Below are positions 21,058-32,840 of a stretch of DNA of 64,000 bases, in pieces. The stretch is from Timema cristinae (taxonomy: Eukaryota > Arthropoda > Insecta > Phasmatodea > Timematidae), in NCBI GenBank assembly GCA_039000515.1, contig JBCFYV010011135.1, forward strand, positions 15,266,376 to 15,330,375, given 5' to 3'. The translations under genes were made by a program, and so were the position numbers. A model generated the notes under the pieces. That model was not told where the DNA came from. It was given only the letters and a program-made list of their open reading frames with translations, and did no database searches. Each line of letters begins with the position of its first letter. Position 1 is the first letter of the stretch.

Positions 21058-21317
21058 TTAAGGCAGGGCCGTACGAATGGCGTGGAATTCAGGGTTTCGA
21101 ACCCTTCCTATTAAGAAATAAATGTACATTAGATTTTAAAATATCAATATAATTTATAATAGACGAGGAGGGCTAGACTGGTGAATACAAATGCTTCCTC
21201 GTCATTGGTTGAGGGAAATGGCAAAATGTTGAGAGGAAGAGTTTGGTAGCTGAATACAAAGACATGTTCGATGTTTTGCAAGCACTCCATGCTGATATAT
21301 TCCCAGGTGTACATTAA

Positions 21318-21467
21318 ATTTCGCGGGAGCTAGCTGGAGTAGGCTAGACTGCCGATGACGGGGAGATCGGGGATCTAATCTCGATCGGGTACTGAGGTTT
21401 TTTTTTTACTAAAATAGGTTTTTATTACTCTCTGCCCACGCAAATGGGGGTACACTTCCTATGCATA
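21318..21467 (+). mobile_element. SINE2 copy, left part (split by pogo element)
   Basis: Head GACTGCCGATGACGGGGAG, then the body up to GTACACTTCC. It resumes after the pogo element at 24236 with ACCTTCCTTTACAC and the tail. Confidence 0.85.
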
Positions 21468-21469
21468 GG

Positions 21470-24233
21470 GGAGAGTCGTGTAGTACCTGACACTTAAGAT
21501 TTTTAAATTTAATTTTTAATTTTATTAAATGAAAATGAGACAAATGACATGTAAATATTAAGATTACATGTGTATTCATATACCTGCTGTATTAAAATAG
21601 CTTATATAAAATATTCTTCTTTCTAGAGTCATTTAAAAAAATAGGCTTAGTTCACTTTAAAAAAGTACTGTCGGGTAGTACCGGACATATTACAATATTA
21701 CAATTTTTTAATCAAATTTGGACACCAAACTTCTCTTATTGTATTAAGATGCTTTCTCACAAGAGTCACATTTATAAAAAGAGGGATTTAATTCAGTATT
21801 GGCACAATTCTCGTGCGCCCACCCTTGGAAAAAGTCACACTTTATCCAATCCTCGTCAAAATTTTCTCCGCATATTATGCAGTCGGTTTTATCTTCAACT
21901 TCTTCGCACATAAGTTGTGCCGAAGTTTTGTTAACTTTTCTGTTATTTTTGATGTAATTTTTTTTCTTTCTTTATCGTGACTTCCAACTTTGTTTTTGAT
22001 TTTCCCATTTTCGTTAATTGTTTTTCTTCTAACTGAGCTTTATAAGGACTTGATGTTAGTATTTCGCTCTTAGCACCACGTCTTCTTCTAACATTTAACC
22101 TACGTTCTGCAGCGACAGGCACTGGTGACACTTGTGTGATTATGGTGTGGAAAAATCCAGTTGAAGGAGTTGATGACTGTGGAGTCTTTGATGTTGAAGT
22201 TTGTACGGTTGAAGTTGACTGTTGTGAAGTCATGGAAGTAAATAAATCTGGAAATGGAGGTTGTGGAGATACAGAAGTTGAGGCTCTTGGAGATTCAAAT
22301 GATGTCTGTAAATTTTCGTGTCCATAATTTGATGTGTGTGGAGTCTTAGGGTATATTGATTGTAGATTTCCTGGATCATCTTTCAATAGCTCTGAGTCTT
22401 CATAGACAGAGTCTGGAATATCTAGTCCTTGCGATGGCAAATAATCCAAATCTGTGAATATGTTTGGATTATATGGATGTATACCTGTACATTCAAACCC
22501 TTTTCAGCTATATCCATTCGGCAAATTTTGGTAAAAGCATAGCTTACTAATCCAACAACATCATAATCTGTTATCCTGGAAAAAGGATTCTGTCGCATCC
22601 AAATAGCACAAGCTTCATTATATGACTCTTTAAAAGGCTTCATTATGGTCCTATCAAGTGGTTGCAGTTTGTGCGTTGTGTGGGGGGGCAAACTTAATTT
22701 ATGAACATTGTGTTGACGTGCAAACAGAATCACGTCAAGCTCCTTGTGGCTGCAGTGACCATCTAAAATGAGCAGCACAGGTTCATGTTTAGTAGGATGG
22801 ACACGTTTGACGAACTCTTGAAGCCACTTCAGAAAAATTTCACCGGTTATCCATCTACTAGTTTGAGCAGCAAACAAACTTCCAGGGGGTGCACCAATCA
22901 TGAGGCGGTTGTTCATCCTCTGCCTAGGAAATATAAAGAGAGGCGGGATAAATTGGTCTCCAGAAGCATTTACGCAAAGAAGCACAGTGACCGTACGACC
23001 TCTTTCCCCAGACGTTAATTTTCCAACTTGTTTTTTCCCTTTTATGGATATAACTTTAGAGTCATTTGAATGAACTTACGTAACTCCTGTTTCATCTGCA
23101 TTGAAAATTCTACATGCAGAAAAGGAATATTTACTTTGAAGTTGATTAAATTTTTCAAAAAATCTAGAAACCTGAGGTTTGTTGAAACCAACTGCTCGTT
23201 GCATGCTAGTAGATTCAGCGGTTCTTAATGTGATTTCAGGGTGTCGTTTCATAAAAACATAGTAGAAGTCCTTACCAGCACACTTCTTTTTCTTGTTGAA
23301 GCGGTGATCAAGTTTCAAGGCTTCGGCCACATCGAAAGCCAACTTCCCAAACTCCTTACGACTCAATGGCATCAAACGGTTATCAAGGTCTTTAATGTGT
23401 ATTACAAGTTCCTCTTCAAAATTTTCTGAGAAAGTAGGTTTGAATCGCCCCATGTCAGGACCTATTTTTACTTCATTTCCTAATTTTAACTTCGCTACTC
23501 TGTCTCCTAAGGAGCTTTTAGGAACAGCGTATGTATTTGCCGCCTGTCTCACTGTCATAGCGTTACTTAAAACTTTCTCTACAGCTATTTTCATGTTCTC
23601 TTCTTGCCACTTCCCACGTAAGCCTACTTTTTCCTTTTTCTTTAATTTAGGCATAGTGTAAAATTCCAGAATCGGTTACCTGAAGAAAAAGTTCTATGGA
23701 GACAAAATAAATAAATATGTATATATATATACCTAATATGAATAATCTTATCTAACCTTAAATTAAGTGTTTTATTTGAGCTTTATTTGTTGTTAATGTT
23801 GATAAAAACTTTGTGGCATCCCTTAGTTTGTCCGGTACTGGACGAAAACAACTGGTCCGATACTAGCCGATCTGTATGGCAATAAAATAATGGTAGTCAT
23901 TCCAATAATATTTTCTTTGTTGACCAAATCAATATTATAACTTATTCATGAGTTTACCCTTTACCTTATAACCAATAAACAAACTAATTGTAATTACCGT
24001 GTGAGAATGAGAAGTCTTGAAAATGTAGTTGTAACAATGAAACAAATCACATAAACTACACAAACACTCGTGGGAACTGTACGGCTCGAGGGCGCGCCTT
24101 CAACTAACGGTTGTCTTTGGCTGCAAGCAAGAGGAGTAATATTATATCCGAGAGGATTCTCTAGCTAACGGTAGTTTACTGAAACATGATCTGTCCGATA
24201 CTAGCCGCTGTCCGATACTATACGACTCTCCCC
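21470..24233 (-). mobile_element. pogo-type DNA transposon (2764 bp)
   Basis: Bounded by TA on both sides (21468-21469 and 24234-24235). Terminal inverted repeats start GGGGAGAGTCGTGTAGTA on the left and GGGGAGAGTCGTATAGTA on the right. Subterminal words of the type GTCCGATACTAGCCG occur at least three times near the right end (about 23830-24220), and GTAGTACCGGACAT occurs near the left; these are likely transposase-binding sites. The interior holds one long minus-strand transposase gene, now broken. The element splits a SINE2, so it is younger than that copy, and the nearly identical ends suggest recent insertion. Confidence 0.93.
21744..23654 (-). pseudogene. pogo-family transposase (HTH + DDE + PHD-like finger), broken
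   Basis: The start at 23654 opens a Lys-rich N-terminus, followed by a Psq-type helix-turn-helix (about residues 17-52, with MTVRQAANTYAVPKSSL) and a CENP-B-like region. The DDE domain shows NADET (D187), LDGHCSH (D298) and LQPLD (D334), with 35 residues between the last two aspartates. A Ser/Thr/Pro-rich linker and a basic stretch follow. The C-terminus has a PHD-like zinc finger (CIICGENF, WIKCDFFQGWAHENC, KCDSCEK) ending at 21744-21746. Breaks: an in-frame TAA at 23076-23078 just after the first catalytic Asp; one base missing in an A run near 22500; and one extra base in an A run near 21960, which restores the original frame. In the first finger a Cys position reads Phe. Either the element is newly dead, or the two A-run shifts are assembly errors. 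Confidence 0.9.
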
Positions 24234-24235
24234 TA

Positions 24236-24318
24236 TAACCTTCCTTTACACTAAAATTATTAGAGAAATTAAGTACATAAGCGTGTAACCCGAACTGGTA
24301 GTAAGACTCCTTGCTAAA
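24236..24318 (+). mobile_element. SINE2 copy, right part
   Basis: Continuation of 21318-21467: ACCTTCC, then TAACCCGAACTGGTAGTAAG and an A-rich end. Confidence 0.85.
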
Positions 24319-24690
24319 AAAACCACCGAGAATAATAAAACTTATATTTGGAATTGCGTGCCCGAAAATCGATTAAAGGGCCTCGTAGCTCTTCGATACC
24401 TCAGCATAAGTGCAAATTACATTGTAAATAATTTTGTGAGATGTAATCAATGTTTGCAATTATTGTAAAATAATCTTTTTTATTTAAACCATTACTTTCC
24501 TGAAACGCTTGAGTTAAAACTGTCATAACATTTCTGCTGTACTTTAAAAATGGTATGTTTGTGTGATATTTTTAATGCTTGCATTCTTTTTGTCCCAATA
24601 AAATGTAAACATGCTTTTCGACCTTGCTGGTAACTATAAAATTCTACCTCAATCTAATGTGCATTTTGTTTATCAAAATCAACAGATAGA
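24319..24690. other. Unannotated stretch
   Basis: No gene or repeat family recognised. Confidence 0.4.
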
Positions 24691-24691
24691 T

Positions 24692-24945
24692 TAACCCGCT
24701 TCGGTGGTCGCTTGGTCTAACGCGCTAATATCGTGTTGTACTAGATTGTTTAAGACGGAGCGATTGAGGTTCGAATCTCGGTCGGATGAACTGGGGTGGT
24801 TTTCCGTAAATGTATTTCCACTCTCCTTACACGCAAATGCGGGTTCACTTCATCTAAATGCAACCTTCCTAATCCCTAACCCATCAGCGTAATTAGGACA
24901 TAAACGTATAACCCGACCGAGTGATAAGACGTGGTGCTAATTTTT
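24692..24945 (+). mobile_element. SINE2 copy
   Basis: Head CCCGCTTCGGTGGTCGCTTG, B-box GGTTCGAATCTC, body, diverged tail TAACCCGACCGAGTGATAAG, and a T-rich end. Confidence 0.9.
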
Positions 24946-24989
24946 TTTTTTATCATGTGTTGGAGTTCTAGACATGACTAAGACAAGCA

Positions 24990-25203
24990 CCCGAATGGTG
25001 TCAAAATGACACGAGAGAGTATTCTTCCCGCGGTTCCTTCCACAACCCCCGACCACTAACGAACCCGAATGGTGTCAAAATGACATGAGAGCGTATTCTT
25101 CCCGCGGTTCCTTCCACAACCCCCGACCACTAACGAACCCGAATGGTGTCAAAATGACACGAGAGCGTATTCCTCCCGCGGTTCCTTACACAACCCTCGC
25201 CCA
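24990..25203. repeat. 74-bp tandem repeat, about 2.9 units
   Basis: Units start at 24990, 25064 and 25138 and are almost identical. Each contains the hairpin GTGTCAAAATGACAC (6-bp stem, 3-nt loop) and CCCGCGGTTCCTTC. The flank to about 25330 is GC-richer, with GGAAATTCC and several CpG. Confidence 0.92.
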
Positions 25204-25623
25204 CCCAGGCGCGCAGCGACGCACTAAAAGGATATTCTTCTCTAGAAACCTCTAGGGTTCCGGCACGGAAATTCCACAAGGTGTTCCCGCGTGGCGCGGT
25301 GCGGCGCGTTACTCTCTAGTGGGCGTTACACCGTTTGATTTCATAAGGGGACGGCCAGACTGGGCGAGCGACTAAAATATAAAATAAAACACATTGGTTG
25401 TAATGAGAGGTGGCCAGACTGGAGCGCGCGCTCGAGCCGGTACAGTCTAGTTTACAGGCGCTAGGCAATATTATTGTATGTTGGTTCATTGAGTGCTGGG
25501 AAAACTTCTCATGTTGACATTTTCATTACTATCGATAGGTTTAGCACACTTGCTACTAACGGCCTAATTTAATTGGTAAGATCATAAACCATATATATAT
25601 AAAACCACATATATATATACATA

Positions 25624-26116
25624 TCTATACTTATAAAATAACATGTCCTGACTGACTGACTGACTGACTGACTGATTCATCATCGCCGAGCGCAAACTAT
25701 CAAGGCTACAAGCATGAAATTCGGACTGTATATTCATTTTGTTATGTAGACACCCACTAAGAAAGGATTTTAGAAAATTCCACCCCAAAGGGGTCAAAAT
25801 AGGGGATGATAATATGTATGATAATATGTATGAAAGTCCGTCATTTTGAAAGTTACATAAACAAAATTTTGTATTTCGGTTATTGACGTAAAACAAATAA
25901 ATACGTGTTTCAGGAATTTTGAAAATTTTATTTAATAAGTGATTAAAAAGGGGGTGAAAGTTTGTATCGGACTTGCATTATTTTTGATCTGAGGTCAAGT
26001 TATGGTCATCAACGTAACGTAATATTTTAAATTAATCTGTAAATACATATGTATATTTTCGTATTTGTATATAATCAACTTCCACGCGAGCAAAGCCGCG
26101 GGCAACAGCTATCTAG
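25624..26116 (+). mobile_element. Non-autonomous Helitron (493 bp)
   Basis: Begins TCTATACTTATAAAATAAC after A and ends CAGCTATCTAG before T, the A/T insertion pattern of Helitrons. Near the left end is a (GACT)n run, then GCATGAAATTCGGACTG. Near the right end is CCACGCGAGCAAAGCCGCGG, a short hairpin with CGCG stems, then GCAACAGCTAT. This matches small insect Helitrons known for the CGCGGGCAACAGCTAGT-type end. No Rep/helicase frame. Confidence 0.85.
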
Positions 26117-27483
26117 TATATATACGAGTATTATATTATATTATTATAATCAAAGTATGCCTTTACAAATAAGAATCACCATTCGCACTGGTAGAGAACC
26201 ACAACAATAAATCACTTGTCAAAACCCACCCTCAGTTTGCTAAGTCAAGTTCCGAACCTCTTCCTCCTCGTCAACAACTATAGAGAGAGCTCTCTGCTAA
26301 TCACACGCTCGCTCGCACGCTTGTCAGTCTGACCGAACCCTTTAAGAAGCAGACAACGGAGATTTCTTCTCGGCGGCGCGTCTTAGGGGGCGATAATCGA
26401 TTGATCTCACATGAAACACACTCACTACCTGTTACAGAAGTACACATTCTGGTGTGCCTACTGAGGCACACCGATGTTCCAACACAAGCGGCGTAGAGGT
26501 TGGTCGTACTGCAGTCCCACCAAACTAGTCGATACAAAAACTTACGCCTCCCCCGCCCACCTGGCAAATAAATAATTTTGACTCGTCATATTTATTTTGT
26601 GATAATATTATATTCAATTTTTTTTTCTTTCGTAAAATTTATCCCCAACTTATCATAGAAATTACCTAATCGAAGGGCATCGGTAGTCTGGTTTTACGTG
26701 GAGTCAGACAGCCCGTACTTAATAATTAACGCAGCCTTTGCTTTTGGCAAACCGGAATACTACGTTTCTGTAGACGGTACCGTTGGCTTTTGAGAGTAAA
26801 ATAAACATTGATTTTCTCTTGACAAAAATGTTTGAGGTTAAACGATAAAATTATTAATATTGAAGAATTTAACTTAATGGGACGTAAGAAAAACGCAAGA
26901 AAATTTTTAATAATATAATTATTTTTACTACACTACACTACACTATTACTATTTTATCGGCAGACGCGGACTACATAAAATGTATTAAACTGAAATAATA
27001 TATAATTATATGATGGCCAAGTTTATTATATTATTAACTATTAATTTACAGTAATATAATCCACTCAGTATATAAAATACTGTGTAGTTTAATAGTTACT
27101 ATAGTATTAATAATTACTATGTTACTAACAAAACTAGCGATGTTCAACAGGATTGCTTACGTTTGTAAAAAAAAAGTTGTGTGTCTAAATAAAATTATCC
27201 ATGTATTTTATATATATAAGATTTATAATTATCCATTGGAGAACTAACTTTTGAGGGTCCCCAAGCTGTACTTGGCACAAGACCCCCAAACGTTTTAATC
27301 CGGGCCTGATGTAATAAATATATCTTGGATCGTCTTATACGCGGGACTCTCCAGGTTACGGCGACACAATTTTCAGATCGAAACGACATAAATGACCCGT
27401 GGCAGTGTATAAAAGTACTCATCGTCTCTTGTTGTGTATTTAGAGAACATGTGTCACAAAACCCTTGTGTAAAAGGGCCCTAA
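26117..27483. other. Unannotated stretch
   Basis: About 1.4 kb without a recognised gene. At 27254-27308, GGTCCCCAAGCTGTACTTGG and GTTTTAATCCGGGCCTG look like an old transposon end. Open frames of 75-88 codons lack support. Confidence 0.4.
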
Positions 27484-27763
27484 GGTGACCTGGTGGTCTA
27501 GGGGTAAGGTGTCAGACTTCTATGCTGGCGGCTGGGGTTCAATCCTCGGTCCCGGCAAAGATTTATCTGATTACCAAACCCTTCCTTCACCTCTGACAAG
27601 ACATCTTGTGAATGTGGGGAATGCCAGGCCGCCACCGTGGTTCGGATTCCACGTTAAACTGTAGGTCCTTCATTTCATCTCACAATCACCCTACCATTAC
27701 ACATTAGCGTAAGTGCGTATAACCCGAACGGGTAGTAAGACGCGGTGCTAATAATAATAAAAG
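27484..27763 (+). mobile_element. SINE1 copy with clear target duplication
   Basis: Full length. AAAGGGCCCTAA occurs immediately before the head and again directly after the (AAT)n end, a 12-bp duplication. Confidence 0.95.
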
Positions 27764-28239
27764 GGCCCTAAATCACTTGACACCTAGTCTAGAATGAGTT
27801 CATTTCACAGGCTTCGAATTATCCAAATATTTCCTTCTAAAATCCGAATTAAATGCTATTCTTTTTTACCGCTGATTTAAATAGAAATTTCATTGAAAAT
27901 CATGGCTGGGTTTAATTATCCTTTTTTTTAACTAACCAATGTTGAACGAACAAATTACTACTGTATACAATATTTAATAGAATTGTGGCGTCTTTGGTCG
28001 TAGGCCTACCTATCCACTGATTCAAGACGTCGGACCACAAACATGACAAGGAAATTCACTAGATGCGTGCGAGACTTTTTTTTTTTAAAGGGTGTGTACT
28101 CCTGACGAGCCATGTGCTACTCTTAATAATGACAGATTGATGGGATGAGCTTGGGGTGTATACAATCGATTGAACCTACCCCCTGCCCCCATCCTATTTT
28201 ATCGCAACCCCCCTCCTGTTTCTTCCCCCTGGCAGGCAA

Positions 28240-31200
28240 AGGGCGCTACTACTCGTTCAAACGGTAAACATAATTACCCCGTCTTCACTCGTTCAAACGG
28301 TAAACAGACCTAGCCCGTCTTCACTCGTTCAAACAGTAAACAGACCTACCCCGTCTTCACTCGTTCAAACAGTAAACAGAACTACCCCGTCTTCACTCGT
28401 TCAAACAGTAAACAGAATTACCGCGTCTTCACTCGTTCAAACAGTAAACAGAATTACCCCGTCTTCACTCGTTCAAACAGTAAACAGAATTACCCCGTCT
28501 ACATTCGTTCAAACGGTAAACGGACCTACCCCGTCTTCACTCATTCAAACAGTAAACAGAATTACCCCGTCTTCACTCGTTCAAACGGTAAATGGACCTA
28601 CCTCGTCTTCACTCGTTCAAACAGTAAACAGAATTACCCCGTCTTCAATCGTTCAAACGGTAAACAGACCTAACCAGTCTTCACTCGTTCAAACGATAAA
28701 CAGACCTACCCCGTCTTCACTCGTTCAAACGATAAACAGACCTACCCCGTCTTCACTCGTTCAAACGGTAAACAGACCTACCCCGTCTTCACTCGTTCAA
28801 ACGGTAAACAGAATTACCCCGTCTTCACTCGTTCAAACGGTAAACAGAATTACCCCGTCTTCACTCGTTCAAACGATAAACAGACCTACCCCGTCTTCAC
28901 TCGTTCAAACGGTAAACAGAATTACCCCGTCTTCACTCGTTCAAACGATAAACAGACCTACCCCGTCTTCACTCGTTCAAACGGTAAACAGAATTACCCC
29001 GTCTTCACTCGTTCAAACGGTAAACAGAATTACCCCGTCTTCACACGTTCAGACAGTAAACAGAATTACTCCGTATTCACTCGTTCAAACGGTAAACAGA
29101 CCTACCCCGTCTTAACTCGTTCAAACGGTAAACATAATTACCCCGTCTTCACTCGTTCAAACGGTAAACAGAATTACCCGTCTTCACTCGTTCAAACAGT
29201 AAACAAAATTACCCCGTCTTCACTCGTTCAAACGGTAAACAGACCTACCCCGTCTTCACTCGTTCAAACGGTAAACAGACCTACCCCGCCTTCACTCGTT
29301 CAAACGGTAAACAGAACTACCCCGTCTTCACTCGTTCAAACAGTAAACAGAATTACCCCGTCTTCACTCGTTCAAACAGTAAACAGAATTACCCCGTCTT
29401 CACTCGTTCAAACGGTAAACAGAATTGCCCCGTCTTCACTCGTTCAAACGGTAAACAGACCTACCCCGTCTTCACACGTTCAAACGGTAAACAGACCTAC
29501 CCCGTCTTCACACGTTCAAACAGTAAACAGAATTACCCCGTATTCACTCGTTCAAACAGTAAACAGAATTACCCCGTCTTCACTCGTTCAAACGGTAAAC
29601 AGAATTACCCCGTCTTCACTCGTTCTAACGGTAAACAGAATTACCCCGTCTACACTCGCTCAAATGGTAAACAGAATTACCCCGTCTACACTCGCTCAAA
29701 CGGTAAACAGACCTACCCCGTCTACACTCGTTCAAACGGTAAATAGACCTACCCCGTCTACATTCGTTCAAACGGTAAACAGACCTACCCCGTATTCACT
29801 CGTTCAAACGGTAAACAGACCTACCCCGTCTTCACTCGTTCAAACAGTAAACAGAATTACCCCGTCTTCACTCGTTCAAACGGTAAACAGAATTACCCCG
29901 TCTTCACTAGTTCAAACGGTAAACAGAATAACCCCGTCTTCACTCGTTCAAACGGTAAACAGAATTACCCCGTCTACACTCGTTCAAACGGTAAACAGAC
30001 CTACCCCGTCTACACTCGTTCAAACGGTAAACAGACCTACCCCGTCTACATTCGTTCAATGGTAAACAAACCTACACCTTATTCACTCGTTCAAACGGTA
30101 AACAGAATTACCCCGTCTACACTCGTTCAAACGGTAAAACAGACCTACCCCGTATTCACTCGTTCAAACGGTAAACAGACCTACCCCTTATTCACTCGTT
30201 CAAACGGTAAACAGACCTACCCCTTATTCACTCGTTCAAACGGTAAACAGACCTACCCCGTCTTCACTCGTTCAAACGTAAACAGACCTACCCCGTCTTC
30301 ACTCGTTCAAACGGTAAACAGAACCTACCCGTCTTCACTCGTTCAAACGGTAAACAGAATTACCCGTCTTTACATCGTTCAAAACAGTAAACAGAATTAC
30401 CCCGTCTTACACTCGTTCAAACGGTAAACAGAATTACCCCGTCTTCACTCGTTCAAACGGTAAACAGAACTACCCCGTCTACACTCGTTCAAACGGTAAA
30501 CAGACTCTACCCCGTCTACACTCGTTCACAACGGTAAACAGACCTACCCCGTCTTCACTCGTTCAAACGTAAACAGATTACCCCGTCTTCACTCGTTCAA
30601 ACGGTAAACAGAATTACCCCGTCTTCACTCGTTCAAACGGTAAACAGAATTACCCCGTCACTACTCGTTCAAACGGTAAACAGACTCTACCCCGTCTCAC
30701 TCGTTCAAACGGTAAACAACACCCTACCCACGTCTATCACTCGTTCAAACGTAAACAGACCTACCCTCTTCATCGTTCAAACGGTAAACAGACCTACCCC
30801 GTCTTCACTCGTTCAAACGGTAAACAGAATTACCCCGTCTTCACTCGTTCAAACAGTAAACAGAATTACCCCGTCTCACTCGTTCAAACGTAAACAGACC
30901 TTACCCCCGTCTTTCACTCGTTCAAACGGTAAACAGAATCTACCCCGTCTACACTCGTTCAAACGGTAAACAGACTTACCCCGTCTACACTCGTTCAAAC
31001 GGTAAACAGAACTACACCCGTCTTCACATCGTTCAACGGTAAACAAACCTACCCCGTCTTCACTCGTTCAAACGGTAAACAGAATTACCCCGTCTCACTC
31101 GTTCAAAACGTAAACAGACCTACCCCGTCTTACACTCGTTCAAACGGTAAACAAACTACCCCGTCTTCACTCGTTCAAACGTAAACAGAATTACCCCGTC

Positions 31201-31495
31201 TTACCCCTCGTTCAAACGGTAAACAGAATTACCCCGTCTTCACTCGTTCAAACGGTAAACGACTTACCCCGTCTACACTCGTTCAAACGGTAAACAGACC
31301 TACCCCGTCTTCACTCGTTCAAACGGTAAACAGACCTACCCCGTCTTCACTCGTTCAAACGGTAAACAGACCTACTCCGTCTACACTCGTCAAACGGTAA
31401 ACAGACCTACCCCGTCTTCACTCGTTCAAACGGTAAACAGAATTACCCCTTCTACACTCGTTCAAACAGTAAACAGACATGCCCCGTCTATTTGA
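28240..31495. repeat. 36-bp minisatellite, about 90 units
   Basis: Unit: CTCGTTCAAACGGTAAACAG followed by ACCTACCCCGTCTTCA. Variable sites are ACCTA/AATTA, CGGT/CAGT and CTTCA/CTACA. CGTT-CA-AACG is a short inverted repeat in each unit. From 28240 to about 30230 units are almost all exactly 36 bp; from about 30250 to 31280 single-base gains and losses are frequent. Repeats are directly adjacent with no spacers, so this is not a CRISPR array. Open frames of up to 133 codons exist because 36 is 12 codons. Confidence 0.95.
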
Positions 31496-31555
31496 TACAG
31501 CAGTCCATTGTATTACTGAAATTATTTTTTCACTTGATGCTCAAAATCCTATATA

Positions 31556-31874
31556 GTCGCCCTCGGTGGTCTAAGGGTACATTGCTCGCCTGAGGCTCGT
31601 AGAAATTCAGTGTGGAAGGCAACGGAGAACTCAAAACCCTTTCTGAACTCACCCTAAGTCATGTGATTTCTACCAGATGTTGCAGGCAGCACTAACCAGT
31701 AGAAGGGCTGAGTTTGTGCTCAGTTCCGGGTGGATAGAAATCAAACCACTCTTCAGCAGTCACACTATGCCGGTGGCATGACCCATGCGGCATTGCGGCC
31801 TTGGTGTGGACGCTTGTGTTGGCCTGTGCCGGCGGTGACACACCATCAGGAAACCGATGATCGTCGGTCTGATT
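31556..31874 (+). mobile_element. SINE4-type repeat
   Basis: tRNA-like start CGCCCTCGGTGGTCTAAGG, then a body sharing GGAAGGCAAC, TTTCTACCAGATG and GGCAGCACTAAC with the repeat at 35215-35545. It ends at the hAT-like element. Confidence 0.55.
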
Positions 31875-32380
31875 CAAAGGAATAAGGATGGGTTATGAAA
31901 TCACAACCTGCTCCTTTGTCACTGCTCCTCTGATATCATATTCACTACCTGTTCCTGACAGATGAAAGGAGCTGTTCCTTTTTGTCACTGTTCCACGGAT
32001 CAAATACACGCTGTAACAATTCCGGAGTAAACTTGTTCCTCGTCTGTCACAGACAGCGCTGTAACAGGTCCTCTGGGTAACCTTGTTCCTTTATGCTCCG
32101 GAGATTTTTGGAGCAGTCGTACATTAGAAAGGAAGTGGATGCTTTGTGTTCTTGTCAGAGCGCTGAGATCATGTCCGGCGCAACCTTACTTTTCTAATAT
32201 ATAGGCCTAGCTTAGAGTTGGTTAGGGGAGTCACCAATGAGTTTTGAAGGGGAAAGCTATCATTGTACAAAACATTATTCCCACAATACAAACACAGTAT
32301 GTAATGTATTCTCACAATAAATTGTTACTTTGATGAGTGACATTGAAGGGACCCACTTGGTGATCAAATGATTTAAGGCA

Positions 32381-32605
32381 AGGGTCAGCAATCTACTGAC
32401 TGACTGATTTTATCCAGCCCACATGATATTTAGCAAACAAACAATTTGTTCAAAAAATAGACTTAATAGCTAATTACTAATTGGGAAATGTAAAATTGAA
32501 CTTTTTTTTTTCTGCTCAACTCTTTTTGCTTTACATTTTTAAAACTAGCCAAACATTTTTTTAAAACCCATAAAGCCCCCAATATCAAAAGGTTGCCAGC
32601 CTCTG
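32381..32605. mobile_element. Small hAT/Charlie-like MITE nested in the larger element
   Basis: Left end CAAGGGTCAGCAATCT, and right end reading inward CCAGAGGCTGGCAACCT, match the CAGRGGTYRGCAACCT style of Charlie-type hAT termini. The 8-bp flanks do not match clearly. Confidence 0.5.
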
Positions 32606-32611
32606 GTCTTT

Positions 32612-32840
32612 GACTTCACTCTCGCACTAGAATGAACTGCCGATGACAGGACGATTGAGGTTAGATTCCGGTTGGGTGCACTGAGGGTGATTTTTCATTA
32701 AACGTTTTCAACTCTCATTCCAAACAAATGGGGGTGCACTTCCTCTAGAATCAACACTCTTCATCCCTAACACATTGGCGTAATTGGCATAAATGCGTAA
32801 AACCCGAACGGGCAGTAGAGAAGGTGCTAATAAAAACTAG
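32612..32840 (+). mobile_element. SINE2 copy nested in the hAT-like element
   Basis: Lacks the first tRNA bases. It has GAACTGCCGATGACAGGACG, the body, and the tail AACCCGAACGGGCAGTAGAG. Confidence 0.8.

Noticed and set aside
29664..30427. 133- and 122-codon Thr/Pro/Asn-rich frames
   Set aside because: 36-bp minisatellite translation.
28240..31495. A regular 36-bp repeat array resembling CRISPR repeats
   Set aside because: Units are directly adjacent with no variable spacers, there are no cas genes, and the setting is animal nuclear DNA. It is a minisatellite.
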